Shown here: piece by piece, positions 1-8,490 of the stretch
Position numbering within the stretch: the stretch's first letter is position 1
Layout: each line of letters begins with the position of its first letter
DNA from: an uncultured bacterium
GTDB taxonomy: Bacteria > Verrucomicrobiota > Kiritimatiellia > CAIKKV01 > CAIJXV01
Direction: 5' to 3'
Assembly (NCBI GenBank): GCA_903824675.1
Contig: CAIJXV010000109.1
Span: forward strand, 1-32,400
DNA: 32,400 nucleotides
The notes under the pieces: generated by a model
The model's input: the letters and a program-made list of their open reading frames with translations, nothing else
Database searches by the model: none
Told to the model about the DNA's origin: nothing
Position numbers and translations under genes: made by a program

Positions 1-72
1 AATATGGATCCCTACAAACTCAGGCAACTAATCGATGCAAAACGTACCCGTATCCTTCAAAACCTTCGGTAA
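1..72 (+). CDS. C-terminal tail of a gene entering from the left (possible transposase)
   Basis: Frame 1 is open from the first base to a TAA at 70-72 and encodes 23 residues rich in Lys, Arg and Leu, beginning NMDPYKLRQLID. The rest of the gene lies outside the window, so the product cannot be identified. The short basic tail, followed at once by two imperfect repeats (64-139), resembles the end of an integrase-type transposase gene at the right end of an insertion sequence. That is an inference. A chance open frame of this length is also possible. Confidence 0.3.
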   Translation, partial: NMDPYKLRQLIDAKRTRILQNLR

Positions 73-139
73 CATTAATTATGGCGCAACGATGTGGCTA
101 TTCAGTCCTGCTTCGGTAACGTTTTATTCTGGCGCAACG
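64..139. repeat. Two imperfect direct repeats, possible IS right-end binding sites
   Basis: Copy 1 is 64-91 and copy 2 is 111-139. Both start CTTCGGTAAC and end TGGCGCAACG, with an AT-rich middle that differs. They are offset by 47 bp, and the first contains the stop codon of the open frame 1-72. Paired sites of this kind are usual at the ends of Mu-like or IS21/IS481-like elements, where transposase binds. No target-site duplication can be judged because the left end is outside the window. Confidence 0.45.
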
Positions 140-200
140 CGAAGTTAAGAGCGGAAGAGATGGGGGCAACGGCCTTCTCCGGCGGTTCCCAGGGTAGGGG

Positions 201-1592
201 TCATCTTTTGGATGGCACGTTCAGAAAGGCGCTTTCGATCCGGTGCAATTCGCGGATTTGATCTTCGCTGAGGCCGGAGTCGATCGGGTCAGCCATCAGG
301 GCGCGTGCCTTTTCTTCGGCGATTTCGGCCAACGAGAGGGATCCTTTTTCCTTCCAAAGCGGGCGACGTTGCCGGCACAGGATGTGAGGTTCGAAAAGTT
401 CGGAGCGAAAATGCTGGAGGGTGTGTTCATGCTCCAGGAAATTTCCTGCGATGCCGACTTCACGGATGACCGACAGGGCCAGTGATTCCTCTGAAACCTC
501 GATCCCGCGCAAGAAACGGCGGGCATAACCGATGATTTCATCGTCGATGACGGCTTGGGCCGGGGATAGGGTCAATTCGGATTCAAGTTGGCCGACGCCC
601 CAAATCAGGCTGACTCCCTGTTGGAGATGGGTCATGAACCCGGCCATTTTTTCCAAACCGGACTGGGCATCTGGCCGAAGGGATTCGGTTGAAACCCAGG
701 AACAGGAGGGCAGGTTATAGAAGCGGCCCAGAGCGGCGCCGATTCCGGCGAAAAGGTGGTTTTCCGGGCCGCCCGTCACGACACCGGCTGATCGCATGTC
801 GAACACATGGGCTAATCCCAGGTTATGGATGCAGGGGCGACCGGGCTCGAGAACCTGATTGACGATCAGCCCGGCGAGAATTTCGGCGTTACCGACAGCG
901 GCGGCTCCGGCCAGGGTGACGGGGGCGGAGGTGCCGGCCATGGGCTCGCCATTGAGAGAGACGGGAATGCCGTGGCCTGCCGTACGTTTGAAGATTTCGA
1001 GGGCAAGATGGGTCCATCGCAGGGGGCCATGCGCGGTGAACCCGACACTAAAACGCGGTGAATCGGCAAAAACGCGGTTCATTTCGCAAAGGACATCGGC
1101 GCCGTGAGGGGTGAAACAGAGGACGCGGATGTGTTTGCGGGTATTTTCCGCGAGAATGCGCAAGCCGACGACATCCCCGGTTCCCGGCGGGAAATCATGG
1201 AGCGCGACTCCGAAGACTCCGTTGACCGAAGGCAGGCGGTCCAGGAGCCTTGCCATTGCGGCCAGGTCACGGGAGGTAAACGGACGGATCTGGTCGCGAT
1301 CGAGAATTTGCATGCCCGGGGTCGACCAGATTTGACTGTCTTCGCCTTGGGGGGATAACGGGAACCGGGTGGCGTGTCCGGCCAAGTAGACGGTAGAGGG
1401 CGCGGAGGCCAGACAGTCCTTGAGCAACCCTTCAGAAAAACGAATAACCCCAGGGGCGAGTCCGGGTTGGGCCCCTGCGGCCAGCAGGCGCTGGGCTACC
1501 TCTTCATTTTCGATGCGGATTCCCGGGTCGGCGAGTAAGGAGAGCGAGGCCCGGTGGATTTGCTCGGCTGAGGTGTTTGAAATGAGGGACAT
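201..1592 (-). CDS. MttB-like (trimethylamine methyltransferase family) protein
   Basis: 463 residues resembling the MttB/MtgB superfamily, whose members move a methyl group from a methylated amine to a corrinoid protein. Recognition rests on the overall sequence: an N-terminal helical part (ASLSLLADPGIRIENEEVAQ), STPGMQILD near residue 90, and a glycine-rich barrel with CIHNLGLAHVFDMRSAGVVTGG. The true trimethylamine enzyme reads through a UAG as pyrrolysine. This frame is open without one, so it belongs to the non-pyrrolysine branch that includes glycine-betaine demethylases. It is somewhat short against the usual roughly 490. No corrinoid protein or activase lies nearby, so the methyl acceptor is unknown. 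It starts 131 bases beyond the stop of the amidohydrolase gene, on the same strand. Substrate not predicted. Confidence 0.8.
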   Translation of the reverse strand: MSLISNTSAEQIHRASLSLLADPGIRIENEEVAQRLLAAGAQPGLAPGVIRFSEGLLKDCLASAPSTVYLAGHATRFPLSPQGEDSQIWSTPGMQILDRDQIRPFTSRDLAAMARLLDRLPSVNGVFGVALHDFPPGTGDVVGLRILAENTRKHIRVLCFTPHGADVLCEMNRVFADSPRFSVGFTAHGPLRWTHLALEIFKRTAGHGIPVSLNGEPMAGTSAPVTLAGAAAVGNAEILAGLIVNQVLEPGRPCIHNLGLAHVFDMRSAGVVTGGPENHLFAGIGAALGRFYNLPSCSWVSTESLRPDAQSGLEKMAGFMTHLQQGVSLIWGVGQLESELTLSPAQAVIDDEIIGYARRFLRGIEVSEESLALSVIREVGIAGNFLEHEHTLQHFRSELFEPHILCRQRRPLWKEKGSLSLAEIAEEKARALMADPIDSGLSEDQIRELHRIESAFLNVPSKR

Positions 1593-1660
1593 GAGAGGCG
1601 TTGTAACGCAAAGGAATCAAAGAGGGAAGCGCAAAGTTTTCCCGCATGGCTTGTCCCGGG

Positions 1661-1689
1661 AGAGAGGTCGTCGGACGACGACCCTCTCT
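1661..1689 (-). other. Strong hairpin between amidohydrolase and MttB-like genes
   Basis: A TCGTC/GACGA stem with a GGAC loop (1668-1681) is extended by AGAGAGG (1661-1667) pairing with CCTCTCT (1683-1689), leaving one bulged C. That gives 12 pairs in total. It lies in the 131-base spacer between two minus-strand genes. No U-run follows in the direction of transcription, so it is not a classic intrinsic terminator. An mRNA-stability or processing hairpin is possible. Confidence 0.6.
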
Positions 1690-1723
1690 GCTGTTGGGCC
1701 GTTCATTAGCATTCCGGCCCAGG

Positions 1724-3313
1724 CTATCCCGGGTTGACTGCAGAGCGATTAGGTGAAACGAAGCGGCCAGCGCGTTGGCCGGTCATTTGGTGTTCGTGCC
1801 AGGTGAGCGTGCCATTGACGATGACCGAGCGGATGCCCTGGGAGAGCGCCTGCGGTTCGGCGAAGGTGGCGCAATCACGGACGGTGAGGGGATCCAAGAT
1901 GACGATGTCGGCGGCGAGATCCGGCGCCAGGCGGCCCCGATCGGCGAGCCCAAAATGGGTTGCCGGCAGCGAAGTCATTTTACGGATGGCTTCGGGCAGA
2001 GGAACGGAATGTCCATCGAGGACCATACGCAGGAAGCGGGGGAAGGAGCCATAGGCGCGGGGATGAGGATAGTCGTGACTGAGCGGGCCATCCGGGGCGC
2101 GAAGGGAAGCATCGGAGCCGATCATGACATAGGGTTCAGCCAGAATAGTTTTGAGATTATTTTCACACATGCCATGGAAGAAAGCGCTGGTGCGCAGTTC
2201 GTCGCGATCCAAAATGGTCAGGATGGCATCGACCGGGGCCAATTTGAGTGCTTCGGCGACCAGAGGGAGGGGTTGGCCGCGAAATTGTTGAAGATCGGGA
2301 TGCGTAAGGGAGCCGAGCGTGATGGCGCCCCATGAGTCTTCGGTGCGGGACGTGAGGAGTTCGTCGCGAATTTTTTTGCGAAGAACCGGATGGCGAATGC
2401 GTTGGAGGATGGCCTCCCGTCCACCTTCCTCGGCCCAGTCGGGGAAGATGACGTCGAGATCGGTGCAGGAAGCGGTGTAGGGATAGCGGTCGGCGGCCAC
2501 CGGCAAGCCCTCCCGCCGGGTGGCGCGGAGGAGGTCCAGTGCGGGCTGGATGAGTGGCCAATTCGGGCGGCCGGAGGTTTTTAGATGAGAAATCTGGGTG
2601 TGGATTCCGGTGGCGCGGCAGACCGCGAGGGTTTCGGTGAGGGATTCGAGCAACCGGATGCCTTCACTGCGCATGTGTGAGGTGTAAACGCCGCCGTGAC
2701 GCGCGGCGACAGAGGCCAGAAATTGGATTTCATCGGCGGGTGCGAAGAGACCCGGGGGATAAATCAAGCCGGTGCTGAATCCGCCGGCACCTTCGGCGAG
2801 AGCCACATCAAGGTGCCTTTCGAGAATTCGGAGTTCATCCGGAGTCGCGGGCCGATTTTCATAGCCGATGAGACCGGCCCGGAGCGTATTATGGCCGGCG
2901 AGCAGGAGGATATTAACGGCGGGTTGGACTTGATCGAGAAGTCGGCGATATTCGGCGACCGACTGCCATGTTCCGGGAAATGTTTGGCTTTCCCAGTCCG
3001 AAGGCAGCCGATTTTGAGGCGTGCGCGGGGCGGCAGAGGACCCGCAATTGCCACAGATTTCTGTGGTGATTCCCTGCGAGATTTTACTGACCGCACGGGG
3101 ATCAACGAGGATAAAGGCATCCGAATGGGAATGTGCGTCGATAAAGCCGGGACAGACGAGTGCGCCCGTGGCATCGATTCGGCGTTGGGCGGAGAGGCCG
3201 GAGAGTTGCCCGATCGCGACGATGCGGTTGCCGACGATGGCGATATCCGCAAGGCGGGGGGGGGCTCCGGTTCCGTCCAGCAGCGTTCCATTCAGGATGA
3301 GAAGATCACACAT
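1724..3313 (-). CDS. N-acyl-D-amino-acid deacylase-type amidohydrolase
   Basis: 529 residues of the D-aminoacylase branch of the amidohydrolase superfamily, which hydrolyses N-acyl-D-amino acids or related amides using a zinc centre. Visible signatures are the first-strand metal motif HSHSD at 61-65, the family EICGNCG motif with its metal-ligand Cys (85-91), HMRSEG (213-218), ISHLKTSG (241-248), DRYPYTAS and the late GSDAS aspartate. The N-terminal composite sheet (DLLILNGTLLDGTG) and a matching C-terminal return segment (DIVILDP..VRDC, then IRSVIVNGTLTW) are both present, so the protein is complete. There is no signal peptide, so it should be cytosolic. It lies upstream of the MttB-like gene on the same strand and may share its transcript. 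Exact substrate unknown. Confidence 0.88.
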   Translation of the reverse strand: MCDLLILNGTLLDGTGAPPRLADIAIVGNRIVAIGQLSGLSAQRRIDATGALVCPGFIDAHSHSDAFILVDPRAVSKISQGITTEICGNCGSSAAPRTPQNRLPSDWESQTFPGTWQSVAEYRRLLDQVQPAVNILLLAGHNTLRAGLIGYENRPATPDELRILERHLDVALAEGAGGFSTGLIYPPGLFAPADEIQFLASVAARHGGVYTSHMRSEGIRLLESLTETLAVCRATGIHTQISHLKTSGRPNWPLIQPALDLLRATRREGLPVAADRYPYTASCTDLDVIFPDWAEEGGREAILQRIRHPVLRKKIRDELLTSRTEDSWGAITLGSLTHPDLQQFRGQPLPLVAEALKLAPVDAILTILDRDELRTSAFFHGMCENNLKTILAEPYVMIGSDASLRAPDGPLSHDYPHPRAYGSFPRFLRMVLDGHSVPLPEAIRKMTSLPATHFGLADRGRLAPDLAADIVILDPLTVRDCATFAEPQALSQGIRSVIVNGTLTWHEHQMTGQRAGRFVSPNRSAVNPG

Positions 3314-3339
3314 GGGGCCGGGGCTGATGGGAAAATCCG

Positions 3340-3900
3340 TTATACCAAGGCCGATGAGGGTGCGGATTCAACGGGTTGACCTTCGGTTTCGGAAGATTCC
3401 GCGGGCGCGCCGGTGAGAAGGGCGAGAACCTCCTGCTGAACCTGATCCAGATCCGTCAGTTTCAATTGAGGGTCGGCGATGACGAAACTTTCGCCGGTCT
3501 TCCGGTGCTCGTAGACGACCAGACGTTCACCATTGGGTTCGCTTCGGACTTCCCGTTCAACCAGGAGGCGCTGACGTTCGAGCATGACGCAGAGAATGTA
3601 GATGACCTGCCGTCGGGCCGGATTGTTTTCCGCGATCAACTGCCGCAAAAGGGTTTCGGCGGTTTCGCGCTTGATGGTGCGGTCGGGTTCGATCGGAGGG
3701 AGCCGATAGATGCCCTTCCACATGCTGTAATTCGTTTGGGCCTGTGCTTCCTGAGCCCAACAGGCTTCGCAAAAATCAGCGCGCTCGTAGCCTTCCTTGC
3801 CGAATTGAAGGTGGGCGTAATAGGCTTGGCGATCGGCAAAAATCAGATGACAGGCCGCACATTCCTTCCCACGCGGTTTAATATCCCAGTCTTGGCTCAT
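3340..3900 (-). CDS. Zinc-ribbon protein of unknown function
   Basis: 186 residues when started at the ATG at 3898-3900, which has a GGAG about nine bases upstream. A longer frame reaches 3990, but its extra 30 residues are hydrophobic and serine-rich and have no ribosome site. The N-terminus carries CAAC and, about 35 residues on, CEAC, a plausible four-Cys zinc site. The middle is helical and charged (ETAETLLRQLIAENNPARRQ), followed by a short beta-rich segment ending in a Pro/Ser/Glu tail. No enzyme motif is visible. The gene ends 26 bases before the start of the amidohydrolase gene and is probably co-transcribed with it. I do not recognise a named family. Confidence 0.7.
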   Translation of the reverse strand: MSQDWDIKPRGKECAACHLIFADRQAYYAHLQFGKEGYERADFCEACWAQEAQAQTNYSMWKGIYRLPPIEPDRTIKRETAETLLRQLIAENNPARRQVIYILCVMLERQRLLVEREVRSEPNGERLVVYEHRKTGESFVIADPQLKLTDLDQVQQEVLALLTGAPAESSETEGQPVESAPSSALV

Positions 3901-4096
3901 GATATTTCGACTCCATCTGCCATTAAATGGCTGGGAAATAGTTTCTCCCAAGGCGGCAGATTTGTAAAGCGAACAACTAAAAAAACCCAAAAGATTTTAA
4001 TGGACCTGAGCCTTGAGATCAGAACCATCGTAACCTATTCCAATACCGGCAATTAAAAGGGACCATATCGTCAATGGTGACTTTATGGAGCTCTGT

Positions 4097-5074
4097 TTAA
4101 GCCGGGAGATACGCTAAAAATGGGCCTGACTTTTGGAATGAAACGGTGAAAGAACCGTCACGGACAGGAATTCGGGTGGGTTGCGAAGGGAATAAATCAA
4201 CTCCTGTGCGGCGACTTGTTTGGAGGGCCGCTCCAGCGTATTTCAATGTGGCTTTAAGGCGTGAATTTTCATCTTGAAAGCTGGCGTTTGACAGGCCGTG
4301 GTCGCCGTTTTCGATCGGGTAGAAAGCGGTGGGATGTCCCACCCCAAGAAGGCGGGCCTGTAAAAAAACCGAGTGCTTGATGTCGACCGTGTCATCCATT
4401 GTCCCATGGATGATGATGACCGGGGTTTGGGGGGGCATGAGAGCGGCATTTTTCCACGGGTTGCGAATATCTTCCTCGGCCGGGGTGAACGAGTTCCCTT
4501 CGCCCAGGGCGCATTCGATGAACCCTAATCCATTGCCATTGGCTTGCAGTTCCAACCCGAAGCCCATTTCCCGGGACTGGCGGCCGGAGAGAGGGAGATA
4601 GACGCCACAATTTAAAACGGCCAGCGCCCAGAGGTGGGGCGCGAAAACGAGGCATTGGGCGCCGATATGGCCGCCTTGTGAACCGCCCCAAATCATCAGA
4701 CGCGATCGGTCGATTTGGGGATATTGCGCGAGGGTGGCATAGGCGGCGCGGAGGCAATCGATGGTCTGCAACTTGGAAAAATCGTAGGGCTGATCGTAGG
4801 TTTTCCCGGGAGAGGGATGATGGGCTTCCCGGCCGCACTGACGGAATTCAACGCGGGTGACGACGAGATTGAAGCGATCGGCATAGACGATACTTTCTTC
4901 GGCGTAGGCTTCCTGTCCGTTATTGCCCCAGCCATGGATGAGGAGCAGGAATCCGGTTTGAGCGTTCACGCCCGCCGCGGGTTCGGTGACATAGCGGTCA
5001 ATGCGGGCATCGCCATATTGGAGGGATTGATAGTCCTGAGTTTCGAAAGGGCACACCTGGATTCGGGCGGTCAT
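4097..5074 (-). CDS. Alpha/beta-hydrolase, prolyl-oligopeptidase or esterase type
   Basis: 325 residues with a complete serine-hydrolase triad. The nucleophile is Ser132 in the elbow GGSQGG, the acid is Asp227 or Asp228 in HGTMDDTV, and the base is His259 in ENGDHG. The oxyanion-side motif LLLIHGWGNNG is at 43-53. No signal peptide is seen. The layout resembles the S9/carboxylesterase group, and possibly DUF2920-like hydrolases; the substrate cannot be told. The start has a good AAGGA site. The gene follows the DUF4838 gene by 20 bases on the same strand, suggesting that both act on the same plant- or polymer-derived compound (inference). Confidence 0.8.
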   Translation of the reverse strand: MTARIQVCPFETQDYQSLQYGDARIDRYVTEPAAGVNAQTGFLLLIHGWGNNGQEAYAEESIVYADRFNLVVTRVEFRQCGREAHHPSPGKTYDQPYDFSKLQTIDCLRAAYATLAQYPQIDRSRLMIWGGSQGGHIGAQCLVFAPHLWALAVLNCGVYLPLSGRQSREMGFGLELQANGNGLGFIECALGEGNSFTPAEEDIRNPWKNAALMPPQTPVIIIHGTMDDTVDIKHSVFLQARLLGVGHPTAFYPIENGDHGLSNASFQDENSRLKATLKYAGAALQTSRRTGVDLFPSQPTRIPVRDGSFTVSFQKSGPFLAYLPA

Positions 5075-5094
5075 GTTGATTTCCTTGCGCTATC

Positions 5095-6918
5095 TTAGAA
5101 GGGTTGGGTTTGATGATGGCAGACGCGCCGGAGCCAGGAGAGGTTCCGCCGGCTCCAGGCTTCACCGAGATGGGTGATGCCGTTGTCGCGATAAACCCGT
5201 GCGAATTGGCGGAATGCCTCCATCCGGTTTGCGGGACCGGGCCAATCGAGCGAGTGTTGGGCGGCAAACCGGCGCAATTCCTCCCACCGGAGCAAGAGGA
5301 CATAACGGAGAGAGAGGGCAGACCGTTGAACCCGCGGGAAAATATCCGGGTGGTCGACGGAGACCGATTCGGCCGCCTGCAGGGCGGCGAGGCCGGCAAA
5401 GATTAACGCAGGAGTTAAAAAAGGAGCATCGGGTTGCGCGTTAAGATCGAGATAACAGCCGATTTGTCCTTCCGGGTAGCCGCGTTTGTGGAGGCAGTCA
5501 CGGATAGCGGCGGAACCGGGGTAGTGAGGGACGGCCTGGGCGGTTTGAACCAAAAGCTTCAGGTAGGCGGCGATCCAGGGCGCCGCCGGGCCGTAATAGC
5601 CAGTGATGAATTCCCGGATCAGTTCGTCGGGATCGAGATCGGGATTCCAGAGAAGACGGGTCAGAACCCAGCCGCGTAATTCGGCAAATTCTCCCCCGAG
5701 TGAGGAGTTATTGGCCTGTTCGAAGATTCCGCAAACATGATGTTGGCGAAAGAGGCGGATATTGGCGGCGAGTACGGGCCAATCGGGGTGCGGGAGGAGG
5801 AAATGGGCGTAATTGGTAACATAGTCCCAGATGTATAATCGTTTACAAATTTTAGACCACCCCACCAAATCCTTAAAAAACGGGGCGTTATTAGGGTGGT
5901 CCAAGGGATGCAGGAAGTCGCATTCAAAGGAGCACAACCGGATGATCACCCGGGGGTGGGGGCGGATATGACGGGGGGGACGGCGGCTGAAAAGGTAGGC
6001 CAGAGTATCGAAAGAGACCGTGGGGAATTCATCCGCCAGCGCTTCTGCGACGGCATTGACGAGTCGGAGGAGGGGGCCTGCGGGGCTGTCTTCACTTCGG
6101 TTGATGGGTTCACACCGGGCGCATCGGCAATAGGTATGGTTGTCGTTTTGCGAGATGGAAATGAGGCTCGCCTGGGGATCGGCCTTGAGAAGCGCACGGG
6201 TTTTGCGAATGACGGTTTCAATCACTTCCGGGTGAGTGCAACACGGCTGATCGGGGTGCCGCTGGCCCTCCATCTCTGCAAACCATTCGGGGTGGGTCTC
6301 GAAGGCTTCGGGGGGAATCAATGTGCCGACCAGCGTATGGACAAAGGCGGCATATTTGACATGGCCACCCCACTCGGGGGGGATGCCCGGGGCGACATCT
6401 TCCCAGAGGCCATTGGTGCGATTGCGAACGGACCACCGGAGATTCCAGTTTTGCCGGTAGAGCACTTCGCGGTATTCGAAGGGCGGGTGAACGGTGCGAT
6501 TCAAAAGGGGGAGGGTAAGGTTCGGTTGATGCGGGATCTGGGCGGCCGTGGGGGTCCACCACCGACAACCGAGGATTTCATCCAAAAAAGTCATGACGGC
6601 ATACAGGGTGCCGCGGGGCGCGTCGGGGGCGCCGGAGAGGGCCAAGCCGTGTTTGAGAGTACGCCAGACAAAGCCCTCAAGACCGAGGTTCTGGAGGGCC
6701 TTTGGGGGGAGGCCGAGTGCCCGGGAGGCGCCAGGACCGACGGCCAGTTGGAAACGGGTTTCGCGGGAATGGGGGGGGCAGATCGCGAACGGGGTGCCGG
6801 TAATCTGGTGTAAATGGTCGGCCAACTCGCGGGCGGCGTGGCGTTCCGGGGGGGGCGCGTGGGGGTCAAGCGTGATAATGGCCGCCGGTTGACCGGCCGA
6901 AGTGAGGCGCTGTTTCAT
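5095..6918 (-). CDS. DUF4838 domain protein, alpha-glucuronidase-like fold
   Basis: 607 residues from the ATG at 6916-6918. A longer frame to 7008 would overlap the upstream HTH gene by 74 bases, and its first 30 residues look unrelated. The N-terminal ERHAARELADHLHQITG followed by VGPGASRALG is the small domain seen in alpha-glucuronidases and many environmental glycosidase-like proteins. The centre (FETHPEWFAEMEGQR, SISQNDNHTYCRCARC) is the DUF4838 signature. No catalytic residues are established for the family. No secretion signal is visible, which is unusual for a polysaccharide enzyme and suggests an intracellular substrate. It lies just downstream of the HTH gene (stop at 6935) and upstream of the hydrolase. 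The start lacks a clear ribosome site and is the least certain point. Confidence 0.78.
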   Translation of the reverse strand: MKQRLTSAGQPAAIITLDPHAPPPERHAARELADHLHQITGTPFAICPPHSRETRFQLAVGPGASRALGLPPKALQNLGLEGFVWRTLKHGLALSGAPDAPRGTLYAVMTFLDEILGCRWWTPTAAQIPHQPNLTLPLLNRTVHPPFEYREVLYRQNWNLRWSVRNRTNGLWEDVAPGIPPEWGGHVKYAAFVHTLVGTLIPPEAFETHPEWFAEMEGQRHPDQPCCTHPEVIETVIRKTRALLKADPQASLISISQNDNHTYCRCARCEPINRSEDSPAGPLLRLVNAVAEALADEFPTVSFDTLAYLFSRRPPRHIRPHPRVIIRLCSFECDFLHPLDHPNNAPFFKDLVGWSKICKRLYIWDYVTNYAHFLLPHPDWPVLAANIRLFRQHHVCGIFEQANNSSLGGEFAELRGWVLTRLLWNPDLDPDELIREFITGYYGPAAPWIAAYLKLLVQTAQAVPHYPGSAAIRDCLHKRGYPEGQIGCYLDLNAQPDAPFLTPALIFAGLAALQAAESVSVDHPDIFPRVQRSALSLRYVLLLRWEELRRFAAQHSLDWPGPANRMEAFRQFARVYRDNGITHLGEAWSRRNLSWLRRVCHHQTQPF

Positions 6919-6934
6919 GCGGCGTTTCAATCGG

Positions 6935-7369
6935 TCAGCCGTTGAACATTTTTCGGACATCCCGGACGCGCATCTGGCGGACTTCGGCGAACCGGCGTTT
7001 GACGGCATCGCGCATCTTAATGCGGCCTTTCTTGTGTTCCCACAGATAGACGGCCTGATCCGAAACGCCCATTAATTTGCCGAACTCACTTTGGGCGAGT
7101 TTGAACTTGGCGCGAAGGCGTTTGACCATTTCGGTGGTGGGGCGCATGGTGGCGATATCGTCGTCGGATATGGCGGCGGGATGCGTGCGACCGGAGGCGG
7201 AGGCTGCGGTCTTGGGCGTTTTTTCGAGAAGTTTGATTCGGCGGGCGAGATCCTGAATAACCTGTTTCAAGAGGCGGGTATCGCGGCGGAGATTCCGGAC
7301 GGATTGATTAGAGTTGCGCTTGGAGATGCGTTGGATTTCTTCGCGGAACGATTTCGCCAAATTAGCCAT
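6935..7369 (-). CDS. Helix-turn-helix DNA-binding protein
   Basis: 144 residues in two parts. Residues 1-50 form a basic helix or coiled coil (RNLRRDTRLLKQVIQDLARRIKLLE). A linker rich in Ser, Ala and Thr leads to an XRE-like HTH at about 85-115 (LRAKFKLAQSEFGKLMGVSDQAVYLWE). A basic C-terminus follows. The ATG at 7369 has an AAAGG site. The coiled coil would suit dimerisation. It sits 16 bases upstream of the DUF4838 gene on the same strand and is a candidate local regulator, although the target is unknown. Confidence 0.75.
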   Translation of the reverse strand: MANLAKSFREEIQRISKRNSNQSVRNLRRDTRLLKQVIQDLARRIKLLEKTPKTAASASGRTHPAAISDDDIATMRPTTEMVKRLRAKFKLAQSEFGKLMGVSDQAVYLWEHKKGRIKMRDAVKRRFAEVRQMRVRDVRKMFNG

Positions 7370-7434
7370 TTTAAAAGCCTTTCGCTGATGCGAATGAATC
7401 TTTAATGGTTTTGAACAATAACGATTTTTCGTTT

Positions 7435-8343
7435 TTAAGCAATAGGAATGTTGGCGTTGAGATGATCCAGAGCCAGCATCAGTGCCTGGGTTCCTTTCCG
7501 TCCGTAGCCCAGTGCTTGAACGGTGTTGTAGAGTTGCACGGCCAGGCTCAAACCCGGCAAATTCAGATTCATGCGGCGGGCTTCGGCGAGGGCGATGCCC
7601 AGGTCTTTGATAAAGTGATCGACCCGGAAGCCGGGTTCGAAATTTCCGGCAAGAATACGGGGGCCCAGATTATTAATCGACCAGGAGCCCGCAGCTCCCG
7701 CGCCAACCATGCGGATGACCGCGTCGGGATCCAGTCCCGCGCGGCGGGCGTAAAGGAGGCCTTCGACGACGCCGACCATATTGCCGGCGATGAGGATTTG
7801 GTTGACCATTTTGCAATGCTGTCCCGATCCGGCCGGACCGAGTAGCGCAATGGTTTTGCCCATCAACCGAAACAAAGGTTCCACTCGTGCGAAAGGTGCG
7901 GGATCTCCGCCGACCATGATAGACAAGCGGGCTTCGCGGGCGCCGATGTCGCCCCCGGATACGGGGGCATCAAGCGTGTCGACTTGGTTTCGGCGGGCTT
8001 CACGGTTGATTTCGCGGGCGAGTTCGGGGTTGCTGGTCGTCATGTCGACGACGATACCGCCGGGCGGGAGGGTCGTCAGCACCCCGTGTTTTCCCAGGAT
8101 GACTTCGCGCACATCAGCCGGGAAACCGACGATGGTGAAAACGATATCGGAGTCTGCGGCGATCGATGCCGGCGAGGTTTTAGGGTGGGCCCCGGCGTCG
8201 ACCAGCGGTTGGATTTTGTCCGGCGTCCGGTTGTAGACGGATACGTCATATCCGGCGTCCAAAAGATGGCGGGCCATGGCCCCGCCCATGACGCCGGTTC
8301 CGATCCAGCCGATCCGTGGTTTAGCCGCGTGTTCAATTTGCAT
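7435..8343 (-). CDS. NAD(P)-dependent 3-hydroxyisobutyrate dehydrogenase-family protein
   Basis: 302 residues from the ATG at 8341-8343, which has a GGGGA site. The longer frame to 8412 adds 23 residues ahead of the Rossmann fold and is unlikely. IGWIGTGVMGGAMARHLLDAG is the GxGxxG dinucleotide site, and YNRTPDK just after it suggests NADP preference. The substrate-binding signature DAPVSGGDIGAREARLSIMVGG and the GPAGSGQHCKMVNQILIAGN helix, with the catalytic Lys, are intact. The family reduces or oxidises beta-hydroxyacids such as 3-hydroxyisobutyrate or tartronate semialdehyde. Substrate here is not known. The gene is divergent from the secreted-protein gene at 8491. Confidence 0.88.
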   Translation of the reverse strand: MQIEHAAKPRIGWIGTGVMGGAMARHLLDAGYDVSVYNRTPDKIQPLVDAGAHPKTSPASIAADSDIVFTIVGFPADVREVILGKHGVLTTLPPGGIVVDMTTSNPELAREINREARRNQVDTLDAPVSGGDIGAREARLSIMVGGDPAPFARVEPLFRLMGKTIALLGPAGSGQHCKMVNQILIAGNMVGVVEGLLYARRAGLDPDAVIRMVGAGAAGSWSINNLGPRILAGNFEPGFRVDHFIKDLGIALAEARRMNLNLPGLSLAVQLYNTVQALGYGRKGTQALMLALDHLNANIPIA

Positions 8344-8423
8344 GAAAATTCCCCAGTAGAGGGGCTTTAGTACCTTTATTTGGGGATTGCGGCAATACGA
8401 AAATAAAACCATCGGTTTGGGAC

Positions 8424-8452
8424 TTGCGTTTAAGGTTCGCTGGCGTTAATTT
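8424..8452 (+). promoter_or_regulatory. Candidate sigma-70 promoter for the 8491 gene
   Basis: TTGCGT at 8424-8429 and TAATTT at 8447-8452 are separated by 17 bases, 38 bases ahead of an ATG that has its own AAGGAGG site. The match is moderate and untested. Confidence 0.4.
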
Positions 8453-8490
8453 ATTACGGTTTATTGAGGTTCACCGAAGGAGGAATAGCG

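Noticed and set aside
201-1592. Pyrrolysine (UAG read-through) methyltransferase
   Set aside because: The frame runs through without an in-frame UAG, so no pyrrolysine is needed.
1775-2335. 186-codon plus-strand open frame inside the amidohydrolase gene
   Set aside because: It is antisense to a well-supported gene, has no family-like motifs, and follows the GC pattern of the opposite strand.
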